Assembly: GCA_040758475.1 (NCBI GenBank)
Contig: JBFLVN010000060.1
Coordinates: 1-15,634, forward strand
Reading direction: 5' to 3'
Length of the DNA: 15,634 nucleotides
Source: JBFLVN01 sp040758475
GTDB taxonomy: Bacteria > JAGRBM01
The position numbers and the translations under genes were made by a program. Below, piece by piece: positions 7,152 through 13,568 of the stretch. Position 1 is the stretch's first letter, and each line of letters begins with the position of its first letter. The notes below the pieces were generated by a model, which was given only the letters and a program-made list of their open reading frames with translations, did no database searches and was not told the DNA's origin.

Positions 7152-8096
7152 ATGGCAATCTCCCCCTGGCTCATTGCCGGTCCGGGCGCCGTGGGGCGCC
7201 TGTACGCCCTTGCGCTACGGGAAGCCGGGGAGGACGTAAAGCTCCTCTACCGGAAGAATTCCTCCAAGAAGCCGCCTTCGGCGTTCGAGTTTTTCGAGAC
7301 GAGCAAGAAACAAAAGAAGACGCTCTCTTCGCTTGAATGGACGAACAAGATTCCCGAAAACGCCCGGGCCGTCCTCCTGTGCGTGCGCACGGACAACCTG
7401 GAAGACTTCCTCGCCGAACGGCGCGATGAAATCCTGGCCAACCCCAAAGTTCCGATCGTCTTCTTCCAGCCCGGCTTCCACGACCGGGAAAAGATCGAAA
7501 AGGCCCTAAAGGGTATTTCTCTCGCCCAGGGGAATCCGGGGCTGCTGGCCTATTTCGAAGGCGAGGTGCTCCGGTACTGGATTCCCACGGGGGTCGCTAC
7601 GGTCGTCTCCCCCGTCTCGGGAGAAACGGCGGCCCTGCTCCAAGAGCTCACCCAAAAACTCACCCGGGGCGGCGTCCGGGCCAAAGTGGTCCGCGACGTG
7701 GCCGGGGCCTTCCAGGCCCCCTTCGCCCTCGGCATGCCCCTCATCGCCGCGTGGCAGGAAAAGGATTTTGACGAAAAGCGCCTCGCGAAAGACGGAGAAC
7801 TCCTTCGCCTTGCCGCCGCCGCGGGGAAGGAAGGCCTCGCCGTGGGCCGGGCCATTTCCAACCCGCCCGCCTGGACGGCCGCCCTCTCCCTCGTTCCCTC
7901 CTTCGTGCTGGCGCGGGGCGTGGGATTTCTCCTCTCCATTACTGGAAAGAACGAAATGATCTCCATGTGGAAAACCCACGCCAGCAAAATACGCGAACAG
8001 ACCCGCGAAATGATCGGCGATCTCATCCGCGATGGGAGAGCCAAAGGCCTTCCAGTGGGCTCATTGGAAAAACTGCAGATGCGCGTCTGGGGATAA
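7152..8096 (+). CDS. ketopantoate reductase-like (ApbA/PanE family) oxidoreductase
   Basis: A 314-residue protein whose N-terminus is a Rossmann nucleotide-binding fold with G-P-G-A-V-G at 10-15, matching the ApbA/PanE family (NADPH-dependent 2-ketopantoate reductase and relatives). LLCVRTDNLEDFL (75-87) sits where the family has its 'vKayqt' strand, but the usual Lys is Arg79 here. The C-terminal helical domain is present (about 185-305), but I do not find the typical K...N...N pattern of true PanE, so a different 2-oxoacid or aldehyde substrate is likely. The ATG at 7152, 13 bp after the preceding stop, is chosen because the beta strand leading to the glycine motif starts at once; longer upstream frames overlap the previous gene. 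No ribosome site is obvious. The gene converges on the minus-strand lipoprotein gene with 9 bp between stops. Confidence 0.72.
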   Translation: MAISPWLIAGPGAVGRLYALALREAGEDVKLLYRKNSSKKPPSAFEFFETSKKQKKTLSSLEWTNKIPENARAVLLCVRTDNLEDFLAERRDEILANPKVPIVFFQPGFHDREKIEKALKGISLAQGNPGLLAYFEGEVLRYWIPTGVATVVSPVSGETAALLQELTQKLTRGGVRAKVVRDVAGAFQAPFALGMPLIAAWQEKDFDEKRLAKDGELLRLAAAAGKEGLAVGRAISNPPAWTAALSLVPSFVLARGVGFLLSITGKNEMISMWKTHASKIREQTREMIGDLIRDGRAKGLPVGSLEKLQMRVWG

Positions 8097-8105
8097 GGCG
8101 GAGCT

Positions 8106-9095
8106 TTAACACCCCGCGTCCGTGTTGTCCGGGGCGCAGCGGTAGGTAATCACAGTTCCCAAGGTCGTCCGGTAGGTGATGATGATTTTTTCCTTCGAGC
8201 CCGCCGGGATGCCGGGAAGCTCGATGGCGAAGAAGTCGTCGAGCGAAAAGCGCTCGCCGTTCTCGAAGGTGAAGCGGTAGCTCGTGGGATCGTCCGGGTC
8301 GGTTAAAAACATCCCCGGCTGCTCGCGCCCCAAGTCGATGTAAGTGGCTGGAAGCGTCACTCCCCCCACCTGGACGGGCGGCACGTCCACGATGGCCCCC
8401 CTGATGGCGAGGCCCGGATAGGGTGCCAGGACGTCGGGAAGCGGTTCCTGGTCCAGATCCAGATCGCCGGTCGTAAAGAAATCCACTCCAATGAAAAACG
8501 GCCCGACGCACGGATCGCATTTCGCGATCAACGTGCCGGCGGGAATGGAAAGCCCGCAAGGACCGGGGTCGCACGAAAGCACCTCGCTCAAGGGGCAGGA
8601 TGCGGCCTGCACGTCCGAGCAGAGCATTCCATCCGTGTAGGGGCCCGGGACGAATTCGATCAGATCGGGAACCGGCTCGTCCAGCTCCATCGTTCCGGCC
8701 GTATCCTCCACGTCGATGGGCGTCCCGATCAGCACGTCGTTTGTCCCCGGCAAAAAGGTGAAAAGCCCGTTTCCTGAACCGTCCACGAGCTGGGCGATCA
8801 GGCGGAACTCGGAAGGATCGGCCTCGTTGTCCACCAGGACGAGGGTGCCCGTGGATTCGAGGGCGGGGATCTGGATGAAAAAACTCCCCGTGGCATCCGG
8901 AAAAGCGGCGCGGAACCGTCCGCCGCGAGTGAGGAACATGAGGGCCATGCCGGGGGAAAAGTCCCCGGTGAGCAGGCCCGCGAGCGTGCGCGTGGGGCCG
9001 CCCGAGGAAGCGGCGGGCGTAGAAGAACAGGCGCCAGCGAAAAGCAGCGTCAGACAAGCGGCGGCAAGGGTGGAAAATTTGGATAGTCTTTTCAC
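8106..9095 (-). CDS. lipoprotein of unknown function
   Basis: A 329-residue predicted lipoprotein starting with GTG at 9095. Basic residues (MKRLSK) and a hydrophobic core lead to the lipobox LFAGAC with Cys23, so it is probably exported and lipid-anchored. The first part of the mature chain (about 35-110: AGLLTGDFSPG, GSFFIQIPAL, TLVLVDNEAD) looks like a small beta-sandwich of the carboxypeptidase-regulatory or transthyretin-like type; this is only a guess. A Cys-rich stretch follows (LCSDVQAASC, SCDPGPC, KCDPCVG), then repeated Pro/Asp segments and a pair of Cys near the C-terminus. No catalytic motif is seen. Upstream lies the repeat-rich non-coding region, and no strong ribosome site precedes the GTG, which lowers confidence in the exact start. 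It is convergent with the PanE-like gene and there is no room for a separate terminator between them. Confidence 0.7.
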   Translation of the reverse strand: MKRLSKFSTLAAACLTLLFAGACSSTPAASSGGPTRTLAGLLTGDFSPGMALMFLTRGGRFRAAFPDATGSFFIQIPALESTGTLVLVDNEADPSEFRLIAQLVDGSGNGLFTFLPGTNDVLIGTPIDVEDTAGTMELDEPVPDLIEFVPGPYTDGMLCSDVQAASCPLSEVLSCDPGPCGLSIPAGTLIAKCDPCVGPFFIGVDFFTTGDLDLDQEPLPDVLAPYPGLAIRGAIVDVPPVQVGGVTLPATYIDLGREQPGMFLTDPDDPTSYRFTFENGERFSLDDFFAIELPGIPAGSKEKIIITYRTTLGTVITYRCAPDNTDAGC

Positions 9096-9135
9096 GGCCC
9101 GCGAGGGTAGCCGGGACGGAGGGGCAAGGGTAGTT

Positions 9136-9155
9136 CCTTAAATTGCCTTAATTTG
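9136..9155. repeat. tandem decamer upstream of the lipoprotein gene
   Basis: CCTTAAATTG at 9136-9145 is followed at once by CCTTAATTTG at 9146-9155, two copies differing by one base. They lie 41-60 bp upstream of the GTG at 9095, where a promoter or regulator site would be expected. The rest of 9096-9345 shows no gene I can support. Confidence 0.5.
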
Positions 9156-9345
9156 CCCCAAAGCCGGCCGTGGTTCATAATAAGGGCTGGCCGCCCCTTC
9201 TTTATCGTTCACGACCGTCTTTCCGTCCAGGCCAGAGAAACGCCGCTCCGAGCTCGTTAACGGGCGGGAAATCCCTCACTCTCACGGAAGACCCAGATGA
9301 CCCAGGTACCCCAGATTTCCAGGAAAAATTCCCAAGGCTCCTCAA

Positions 9346-9438
9346 TTCCCCTCCCCCATTGGGGGAGGGTGCTCCGAAGGAGCGGGAGAGGGCCCTCTTC
9401 CGGCGCTCCGCGCCACCTTCCCCCAAAGGGGGAAGGGC
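9346..9438. repeat. palindromic multi-hairpin repeat element (REP/MITE-like)
   Basis: Five hairpins or palindromes lie side by side: CCCTCCCCC-ATT-GGGGGAGGG (9349-9369), GCTCC-GAA-GGAGC (9371-9383), the palindrome AGAGGGCCCTCT (9387-9398), GGCGC-TCC-GCGCC (9402-9414) and CCTTCCCCC-AAA-GGGGGAAGG (9416-9436). The outer two resemble each other in inverted orientation, so the element is itself an imperfect inverted repeat of about 90 bp. Dispersed intergenic palindromes of this general appearance are common in GC-rich bacterial genomes. No coding frame or transposase is present. Confidence 0.7.
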
Positions 9439-9556
9439 ATCAGAGGAATGCCCACATACTCCGGGCACCCCTCATCCCCTCAAAAAATTCTTGGCATCCT
9501 TGGCACTCTTCCCCGGAAATACGCGGATTGGACGTCCTCGGACAACGGCGGAATCC

Positions 9557-9705
9557 GATCAAAAAAAGCATGATCATCTTGATCATCTTCCCTCAAAAAA
9601 ACATTGATCGTCTTGATCACCTTCCCCTCGAAAAAAACATGATCACCTTGATGATCTTGATTGGGGTATTTGAAAAAAAGATGATCATGTTGATCATCTT
9701 GAAAG
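9557..9705. repeat. degenerate repeat array with A7 runs and TGATCA-rich words
   Basis: Four units each start with exactly seven A (9561-9567, 9595-9601, 9631-9637, 9673-9679), spaced 34, 36 and 42 bp apart. Each run is followed by two near-copies of a decamer like TTGATCATCT; three units then run into a C- or G-rich segment. TGATCA occurs six times and GATC nine times in about 150 bp. A looser fifth unit lies at 9478-9515, with six A, the doubled word CTTGGCAYYC and then CTTCCCC. The array lies 87 bp beyond the stop codon of the diiron gene that ends at 9792. No credible protein is encoded. Confidence 0.75.
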
Positions 9706-9750
9706 GGGCAGGCGGAATTACTCGGGGCGGCGCCGCACGAAAACGGATGT

Positions 9751-9765
9751 CGGCGGACGCCGCCG
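9751..9765 (-). terminator. weak G/C hairpin after the second diiron gene
   Basis: CGGCGG-ACG-CCGCCG forms a 6-bp stem 27 nt beyond the stop codon of the diiron gene on the minus strand. It is followed only by a short T4 some 8 nt later, so it is at best a weak terminator. Confidence 0.25.
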
Positions 9766-9791
9766 GTAATCGCAAAGAGTGGAAGGAATCC

Positions 9792-10709
9792 CTACGCCGC
9801 CGGGCGGAGTTCGAGGACCTTCTGGAGTTCGGCTTCGTCGGCCTTGGCCTGCCCGAGGAGCGCGTCGAGCGGATGGACCTTGCCGCCCTCCAGGGCGACG
9901 ATGCCCGAATCGAGCGTCTCCTGGAGACCGGCCAGGAGGCTGTCCATCCCGAAGAGTTTCACGATGGCCGGCAGGTCCCGCAGGAAGGCCCGGAAGATGA
10001 AGGGCATGATGGCCTTGGCGATGGAGAGCCGGATCTGCCCCATCTGGCTGTGGACCCAGCGGACGTGGCCCACTTCGTCGATGATGATTTGGTTAAAAAG
10101 GGCGTTGATGCGGGCGAGGGCCTCGGGCTCGTCGGCAAAAAGCTCACGGGCCTTCTTTTGAAGGCCCTTGAAGACGACGAGACCGCACGCTTCGGCGCAG
10201 AGGATGAGGACGTTGGAAAAGTAATAGGGAAGTTGCACAAGGATTCCGAGAAGGACCCGCGTCCCGAACTTGGGCGGGATGATCTCCATCTGGGCGCCCA
10301 AGGCCCGCACGCAGTCGGCCAGCATCCGGGTGTGGTAATTCTCTTCGATCTGCACCCACGAATAGGGATACTCCGGGTCTTTCATGGGCTTCACTTCAAA
10401 GCCGTATTTGACGCCGTAATCCTCCGTGAGGTTCGCGTTGGCCGCGCACACGGCCCAAAGGGTCCGCTCGTCCAGGCCTTCCTCGGGCGCCCCCCGGCGC
10501 TGGTTGCGGATGAAGACGTCCTGGTTCAAACGCCCCTTTTCCGAGGCCAGTACGGGCCGGGCGTCGAGTTCGGCGAAAAAGGCATCGCGCTTGGAGGAAG
10601 TGTGGGCGTCGAAATCCGGCGCGCCGTTGCGCTTCTTCAAATATTCGACGTACTTCCGCCGGACCTCTTCCCGCTCCGGCTTCGAGAGGGCCTTGAACGT
10701 GTTGCGCAT
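9792..10709 (-). CDS. ferritin-like diiron protein, second copy
   Basis: A 305-residue mostly helical protein. Likely metal ligands are Glu96 (LTEDYG), Glu123/His126 (EENYHTR), Glu173 (CAEACG) and Glu212/His215 (DEVGHVRWVH), the duplicated E...ExxH arrangement of four-helix diiron proteins. The hydrophobic stretch about 150-182 (VLLGILVQLPYYFSNVLIL) is unusually apolar for a soluble ferritin-like fold and could touch the membrane or form a lipid pocket. The family has oxygenase and oxidase members; the substrate is unknown. It differs clearly in motif context from the other two diiron proteins here. The ATG at 10709 has GGGAGAA about 9 nt upstream. The patatin-like gene lies 103 bp upstream on the same strand, with a TTGACA and a dyad between them, so this gene probably has its own promoter. 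Confidence 0.78.
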   Translation of the reverse strand: MRNTFKALSKPEREEVRRKYVEYLKKRNGAPDFDAHTSSKRDAFFAELDARPVLASEKGRLNQDVFIRNQRRGAPEEGLDERTLWAVCAANANLTEDYGVKYGFEVKPMKDPEYPYSWVQIEENYHTRMLADCVRALGAQMEIIPPKFGTRVLLGILVQLPYYFSNVLILCAEACGLVVFKGLQKKARELFADEPEALARINALFNQIIIDEVGHVRWVHSQMGQIRLSIAKAIMPFIFRAFLRDLPAIVKLFGMDSLLAGLQETLDSGIVALEGGKVHPLDALLGQAKADEAELQKVLELRPAA

Positions 10710-10736
10710 GGCGAGGATTCTCCCTTCGGCGCTCTT

Positions 10737-10777
10737 TTCCTAACCAACAAAGGAAGAAACTGTCAAAGACTTTGTTG
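10737..10777 (-). promoter_or_regulatory. putative promoter and operator dyad of the second diiron gene
   Basis: A perfect 8-bp inverted repeat, CAACAAAG (10745-10752) and CTTTGTTG (10770-10777), encloses a minus-strand TTGACA (10766-10761). The best -10 is poor (TAGGAA, 18-nt spacer, 10742-10737). The arrangement suits a regulator dimer sitting over the -35, though it could also be a weak terminator of the patatin-like gene. Confidence 0.35.
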
Positions 10778-10812
10778 TGACTTCGGGTCAATCCCGAACG
10801 GGCGTCAGGGGA

Positions 10813-11661
10813 TCACGAGAGCCAGCGAAGGACGGCGTCCCTGGCCGTCCGCCCGCTGGCGCGGCCCATCTCATACGTCGCCCGGAGTTTTATGGGGCTC
10901 GTATAGTCCCACTTCTGGATGGGGACGTCCTGCGGGGGCGCCAGGTAAAAGCGGCCGCTCGACTGGGGGAGGCTTTCCTTCGGCATGGGGCGCGTGAGAA
11001 GCACGAAGGTTTTCCCCTGTTGGGCTTCCGGGGAAAGGGCCCGCACGGGGACGTTGTCCACGAAACCGCCGTCGATATACGTCCGGCCGTTCTCCCGGGG
11101 CGTGCCTGTCACCGGCGGCGTAGCCGAGGATCGGAGGACCGTCTCGATCACTTCGGCTTCCGTTTTCCCTTCCCGGCAGTCCCTCACTTCCATGCCGATA
11201 CCGGGATGATTTTCCTCGGGGCCGTGGACGATCCCGTCCTTCTTGCGCCGGTTATAGGCGAACACGGCCCCCAGGGCCGTCCGCAGCACGGGCCGGCCCG
11301 CTTCGACGTAAGCCAGGAGCGTCCGCACCGGGGCGCCGTTCCGGAGCTTCTCGAAGCCGCCGTCCTTCAAGGCGTGGGCGATCGTCGCCCGGTACATGGG
11401 TTCGTGGGGAAACATCTTCCCCTTCCCGAAGAAGCGTTCGAGGTAGACGTTACGTGGGTTTTTGGAAGTGATGTCCAGGAAGAAATCGAACATCTCCCCC
11501 ACCCGGCCGGCGGCGAACGCCACGGCCATGCAGGAGCCAGCCGATACCCCGGCCCACTCCCTTACCGGTGGAAGCTCTTTGCGGAGTTCCTCCAGGATGC
11601 CGACGGCCCAGGCCGTGCGGCATCCGCCCCCCGCGAAAACGATGGAAATTTTACCGGCCAT
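10813..11661 (-). CDS. patatin-like phospholipase
   Basis: A 282-residue patatin-family acyl hydrolase. All three signature elements are present: the oxyanion loop GGGCRTAW (11-18), the nucleophile elbow GVSAGS with Ser40, and the catalytic aspartate in YIDGGFVDN (Asp197). Enzymes of this family cleave acyl esters of phospholipids or other lipids through a Ser-Asp dyad. No signal peptide or membrane segment is seen, so it is cytosolic unless secreted by a specialised system. The start is the ATG at 11661 (MAGKIS), with GGGGAGGGG about 6 nt upstream; the 17-codon upstream extension reads through that ribosome site and is rejected. It lies head to head with hicB and 103 bp upstream of the second diiron gene on the same strand. 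Confidence 0.9.
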   Translation of the reverse strand: MAGKISIVFAGGGCRTAWAVGILEELRKELPPVREWAGVSAGSCMAVAFAAGRVGEMFDFFLDITSKNPRNVYLERFFGKGKMFPHEPMYRATIAHALKDGGFEKLRNGAPVRTLLAYVEAGRPVLRTALGAVFAYNRRKKDGIVHGPEENHPGIGMEVRDCREGKTEAEVIETVLRSSATPPVTGTPRENGRTYIDGGFVDNVPVRALSPEAQQGKTFVLLTRPMPKESLPQSSGRFYLAPPQDVPIQKWDYTSPIKLRATYEMGRASGRTARDAVLRWLS

Positions 11662-11722
11662 GGGCGTCCCCTCCCCGGCGAGGGGGAAAGAGATAGCCGG
11701 TTGGGAGGACAAGACAAGTGGT

Positions 11723-11751
11723 TTGAATAAACGGCCTTTAGGGCTTATACT
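11723..11751 (+). promoter_or_regulatory. hicB promoter, predicted near-leaderless transcript
   Basis: TTGAAT (11723-11728), a 17-nt spacer and TATACT (11746-11751) form a good sigma70-type promoter. The expected start site, about 7 nt beyond the -10, falls at 11757-11760, where the hicB ATG begins (11760). No Shine-Dalgarno lies between, so the mRNA is predicted to be leaderless or nearly so. Confidence 0.6.
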
Positions 11752-11759
11752 GGTTTGTT

Positions 11760-11972
11760 ATGAAGTTCCGCGTGCTCATCGAACAGGACGAGGACGGCGT
11801 GTTTGTCGCCACTTGCCCCGCTCTTCCAGGTTGCGTTTCCCAGGGCAAGACCCGGCAGGAAGCCCGCGCGAACATCCAGGACGCGATTTCCGGTTACGTC
11901 GAAAGCCTCAAAAAACACGGGGAGGCAATCCCTCCGCCCATCGACGAGGAAATCGTCGATATCGTCGCTTAG
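11760..11972 (+). CDS. hicB: HicB-family antitoxin
   Basis: A 70-residue protein of the HicB partial RNase H-like fold: MKFRVLIEQDEDGVFVATCP, LPGCVSQGKTRQEARANIQDAI and a C-terminal acidic tail after EAIPPP. HicB binds and neutralises the HicA mRNA interferase. This is the short form, without the C-terminal HTH or ribbon-helix-helix DNA-binding domain that longer HicB proteins carry, so autoregulation through HicB itself is not evident. It starts at the ATG at 11760, directly after its predicted promoter and without a Shine-Dalgarno. Its TAG stop (11970-11972) overlaps the stop of hicA, which comes in from the other strand; in typical systems both genes lie on the same strand. Confidence 0.87.
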   Translation: MKFRVLIEQDEDGVFVATCPALPGCVSQGKTRQEARANIQDAISGYVESLKKHGEAIPPPIDEEIVDIVA

Positions 11973-12199
11973 CCTTTCACCAGTTCAACAAATTCTTCCA
12001 CGGTCAGTCCCGATTCCCGAATGATGCTTCGCAAGGTTCCCTTTGCGAGTTCCCGGTGATTTGGAACCGTGAGGCGCCGATACGGCGGCTGCCGATGCCG
12101 GAGGATGATGTGACTTCCCGTCTGATGATCGACCTCGTAGCCGATGCGGCCGAACGCCCGGACGGCTTCGGAACCAGACACGATGGGGAGTTTGGGCAT
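11969..12199 (-). CDS. hicA: HicA-family mRNA interferase toxin
   Basis: A 76-residue HicA/YcfA-type protein with the double-stranded-RNA-binding-like fold. It has the opening MPKLPIVSGSEAVRAF, the active-site region QTGSHIILRH with the conserved His30, the strand LTVPNH and the motif ELAKGTLRSIIRESGLTVEEF that closes almost all family members. HicA cleaves mRNA at the ribosome or free in the cell, stopping growth until HicB titrates it. The start is taken at the ATG at 12199, which has GAGG (12208-12205) 5 nt upstream; a GTG two codons earlier is inside that ribosome site. The gene has its own promoter and runs toward hicB, with the two stop codons sharing TTAG at 11969-11972. Length and active site look intact. 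Confidence 0.9.
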   Translation of the reverse strand: MPKLPIVSGSEAVRAFGRIGYEVDHQTGSHIILRHRQPPYRRLTVPNHRELAKGTLRSIIRESGLTVEEFVELVKG

Positions 12200-12236
12200 A
12201 TGCACCTCGAAACAGCTGGCCGTTCGTTACCTAAAA

Positions 12237-12264
12237 ATCCTATAAACCGAGCCGTACTTGTCAA
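12237..12264 (-). promoter_or_regulatory. hicA promoter
   Basis: On the minus strand a consensus TTGACA (12264-12259), a 16-nt spacer and TAGGAT (12242-12237) would start transcription near 12230, about 30 nt before the hicA ATG and its GAGG ribosome site. The rest of 12265-12350 holds no gene I can support. Confidence 0.5.
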
Positions 12265-12350
12265 TACACCCCTAAACGACTTGCTGATTAAAACTCTATC
12301 AACTCTTCCCTGCTCGCTACAACTTCCGGCGAGCAAAAACGCTTCCCCCC

Positions 12351-12381
12351 AAAACAAAACCCCCGCCCTTTCGGGCGGGGG
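12351..12381 (-). terminator. terminator of the tetR - diiron operon
   Basis: A perfect 9-bp stem CCCCCGCCC-TTTC-GGGCGGGGG (12360-12368 with 12373-12381) is followed on the minus strand by TTTTGTTTT. It begins 24 nt after the diiron gene stop and is a clear factor-independent terminator. Confidence 0.85.
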
Positions 12382-12404
12382 CCTTGGCTCCTGGAGCGAA
12401 GAGA

Positions 12405-13514
12405 TCAGTTCGTCGCCGGATAGACGGGCGTGTCGTCGAAGGCGCCCTCGGTGGCCTTGGAGCTCGTGGGGAGTTCCCCGAGGGCCTTGTAGAGACCGAT
12501 GGCGCGGTACTTATCGGCCGTCCGCTCGGTGATGAGCCCGAGTTTCTTAAGATGGGGCAGCGTCGCATGCGTATAGAGGAGGCTCTTCTGCTGCACGGCG
12601 TCGGGCATGCCGTAGAGCATCTGGGCGAAGTTCCGGGCGTCGATCCCATACTTGGGCCCCAGGGCCGAGAAGACGCCGTAGTACTGGCCGGCGTTCAGGC
12701 ATTCGAGGATTTTGTAGGCCCAGTCCTCCAAATCCGCCTTCATCTCCGGATCGGCACTCCGCATGGTTTCCTGCATGCTGATGACGCCGAAGGCCGCGTG
12801 GCGCGATTCATCGAGCTTGACGCGCTTGATCATCTCCTTGAAGAGCGGCACGTCCGAGTAGGTGTCCATCATGTTCATGATGCCGAGGGCCATGCCTTCA
12901 AAGAGGGTCTGCATGCCCAGGGTCTTCTTCTGCCAGGTGTCGGCCTTGAGGATTTCCTGGAGGAGGAACTTGATGTTCGGGTCGATGGGCCAGATGGTCC
13001 CGAGCTTCCGCGTAATGAACTTGGAGAAAGCCTCGATGTGGCGGACTTCGTCGAACACCTGGGAACCGGCGAAGAACTTCATGTCCATGTCCGGGCAAAC
13101 GGCGCAGAGTTGGCCGCAGATTTCCAGGGCCGCCTGCTCGCCGTGGAGGAGCTGGGAGCAGACATAGGCGAAGTTGTCCCAGGTGGCCTCCCGCTGCTTG
13201 GCCTCACTCCCGCCCATCATCTTGATGGCCTGAGAGATGGGGGATACGTCCTGCATCTGGCCCCACTGGGCGCTCTTGTCGAAGGATTCGTTCCAGTTCA
13301 GGTCCTTCTCGGCGTTCCACTGGCGGTTCTTGGAGATTTCGTAGAGGCGGCGGAGTTCTTCCACCTGGCCCACGTAGTCCCACGACCAGGAGACTTCCAT
13401 CGGGGCGCCAAATTGAAGCTGCTCGCGCATCTTCTTGACCTCGGTGAGGTCGTTCCATTCGATGGCCTCGAATTTTCCGTATTTGACCCGGTGATCGTCC
13501 TGAAAGCGCTCCAT
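12405..13514 (-). CDS. ferritin-like diiron protein, R2-like, in a TetR operon
   Basis: A 369-residue helical protein with a strikingly regular diiron site. Glu126 (LLHGEQAAL) with Glu156/His159 (FDEVRHIEAF) makes one half, and Glu206 (LFEGMAL) with Glu236/His239 (LDESRHAAFG) the other. Each Glu lies exactly 30 residues before the Glu of its ExxH, as in R2-like and other two-fold helical-pair oxidases. No radical tyrosine can be assigned and no ribonucleotide reductase large subunit is nearby, so a monooxygenase, desaturase or N-oxygenase role is more likely; the substrate is unknown. It starts at the ATG at 13514 with AAGGAG about 10 nt upstream. The TetR gene ends 54 bp upstream on the same strand and a strong terminator follows, so the two form a closed two-gene operon. 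Its DEVRH/DESRH motifs recall the diiron gene at the left edge. Confidence 0.85.
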   Translation of the reverse strand: MERFQDDHRVKYGKFEAIEWNDLTEVKKMREQLQFGAPMEVSWSWDYVGQVEELRRLYEISKNRQWNAEKDLNWNESFDKSAQWGQMQDVSPISQAIKMMGGSEAKQREATWDNFAYVCSQLLHGEQAALEICGQLCAVCPDMDMKFFAGSQVFDEVRHIEAFSKFITRKLGTIWPIDPNIKFLLQEILKADTWQKKTLGMQTLFEGMALGIMNMMDTYSDVPLFKEMIKRVKLDESRHAAFGVISMQETMRSADPEMKADLEDWAYKILECLNAGQYYGVFSALGPKYGIDARNFAQMLYGMPDAVQQKSLLYTHATLPHLKKLGLITERTADKYRAIGLYKALGELPTSSKATEGAFDDTPVYPATN

Positions 13515-13568
13515 AAGACCCTTGCTCCTTTTCCTGATACGGGGCCGCGGGGCTCCCGCTCGAAATCC

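Noticed and set aside
9170..9607. A 145-codon open frame in the non-coding region
   Set aside because: It translates the palindromic element and the A7 array (PPLGEGAPKERERA, LDHLP) and has no ribosome site or domain.
9297..10997. A 566-codon open frame on the plus strand
   Set aside because: It starts in the repeat region, reads through the A7 array and runs antisense to the second diiron gene; no recognisable protein.
11729..11751. Imperfect dyad TAAACGGCC/GGGCTTATA over the hicB promoter as a HicB operator
   Set aside because: Only about six of nine positions pair, and this short HicB has no visible DNA-binding domain.
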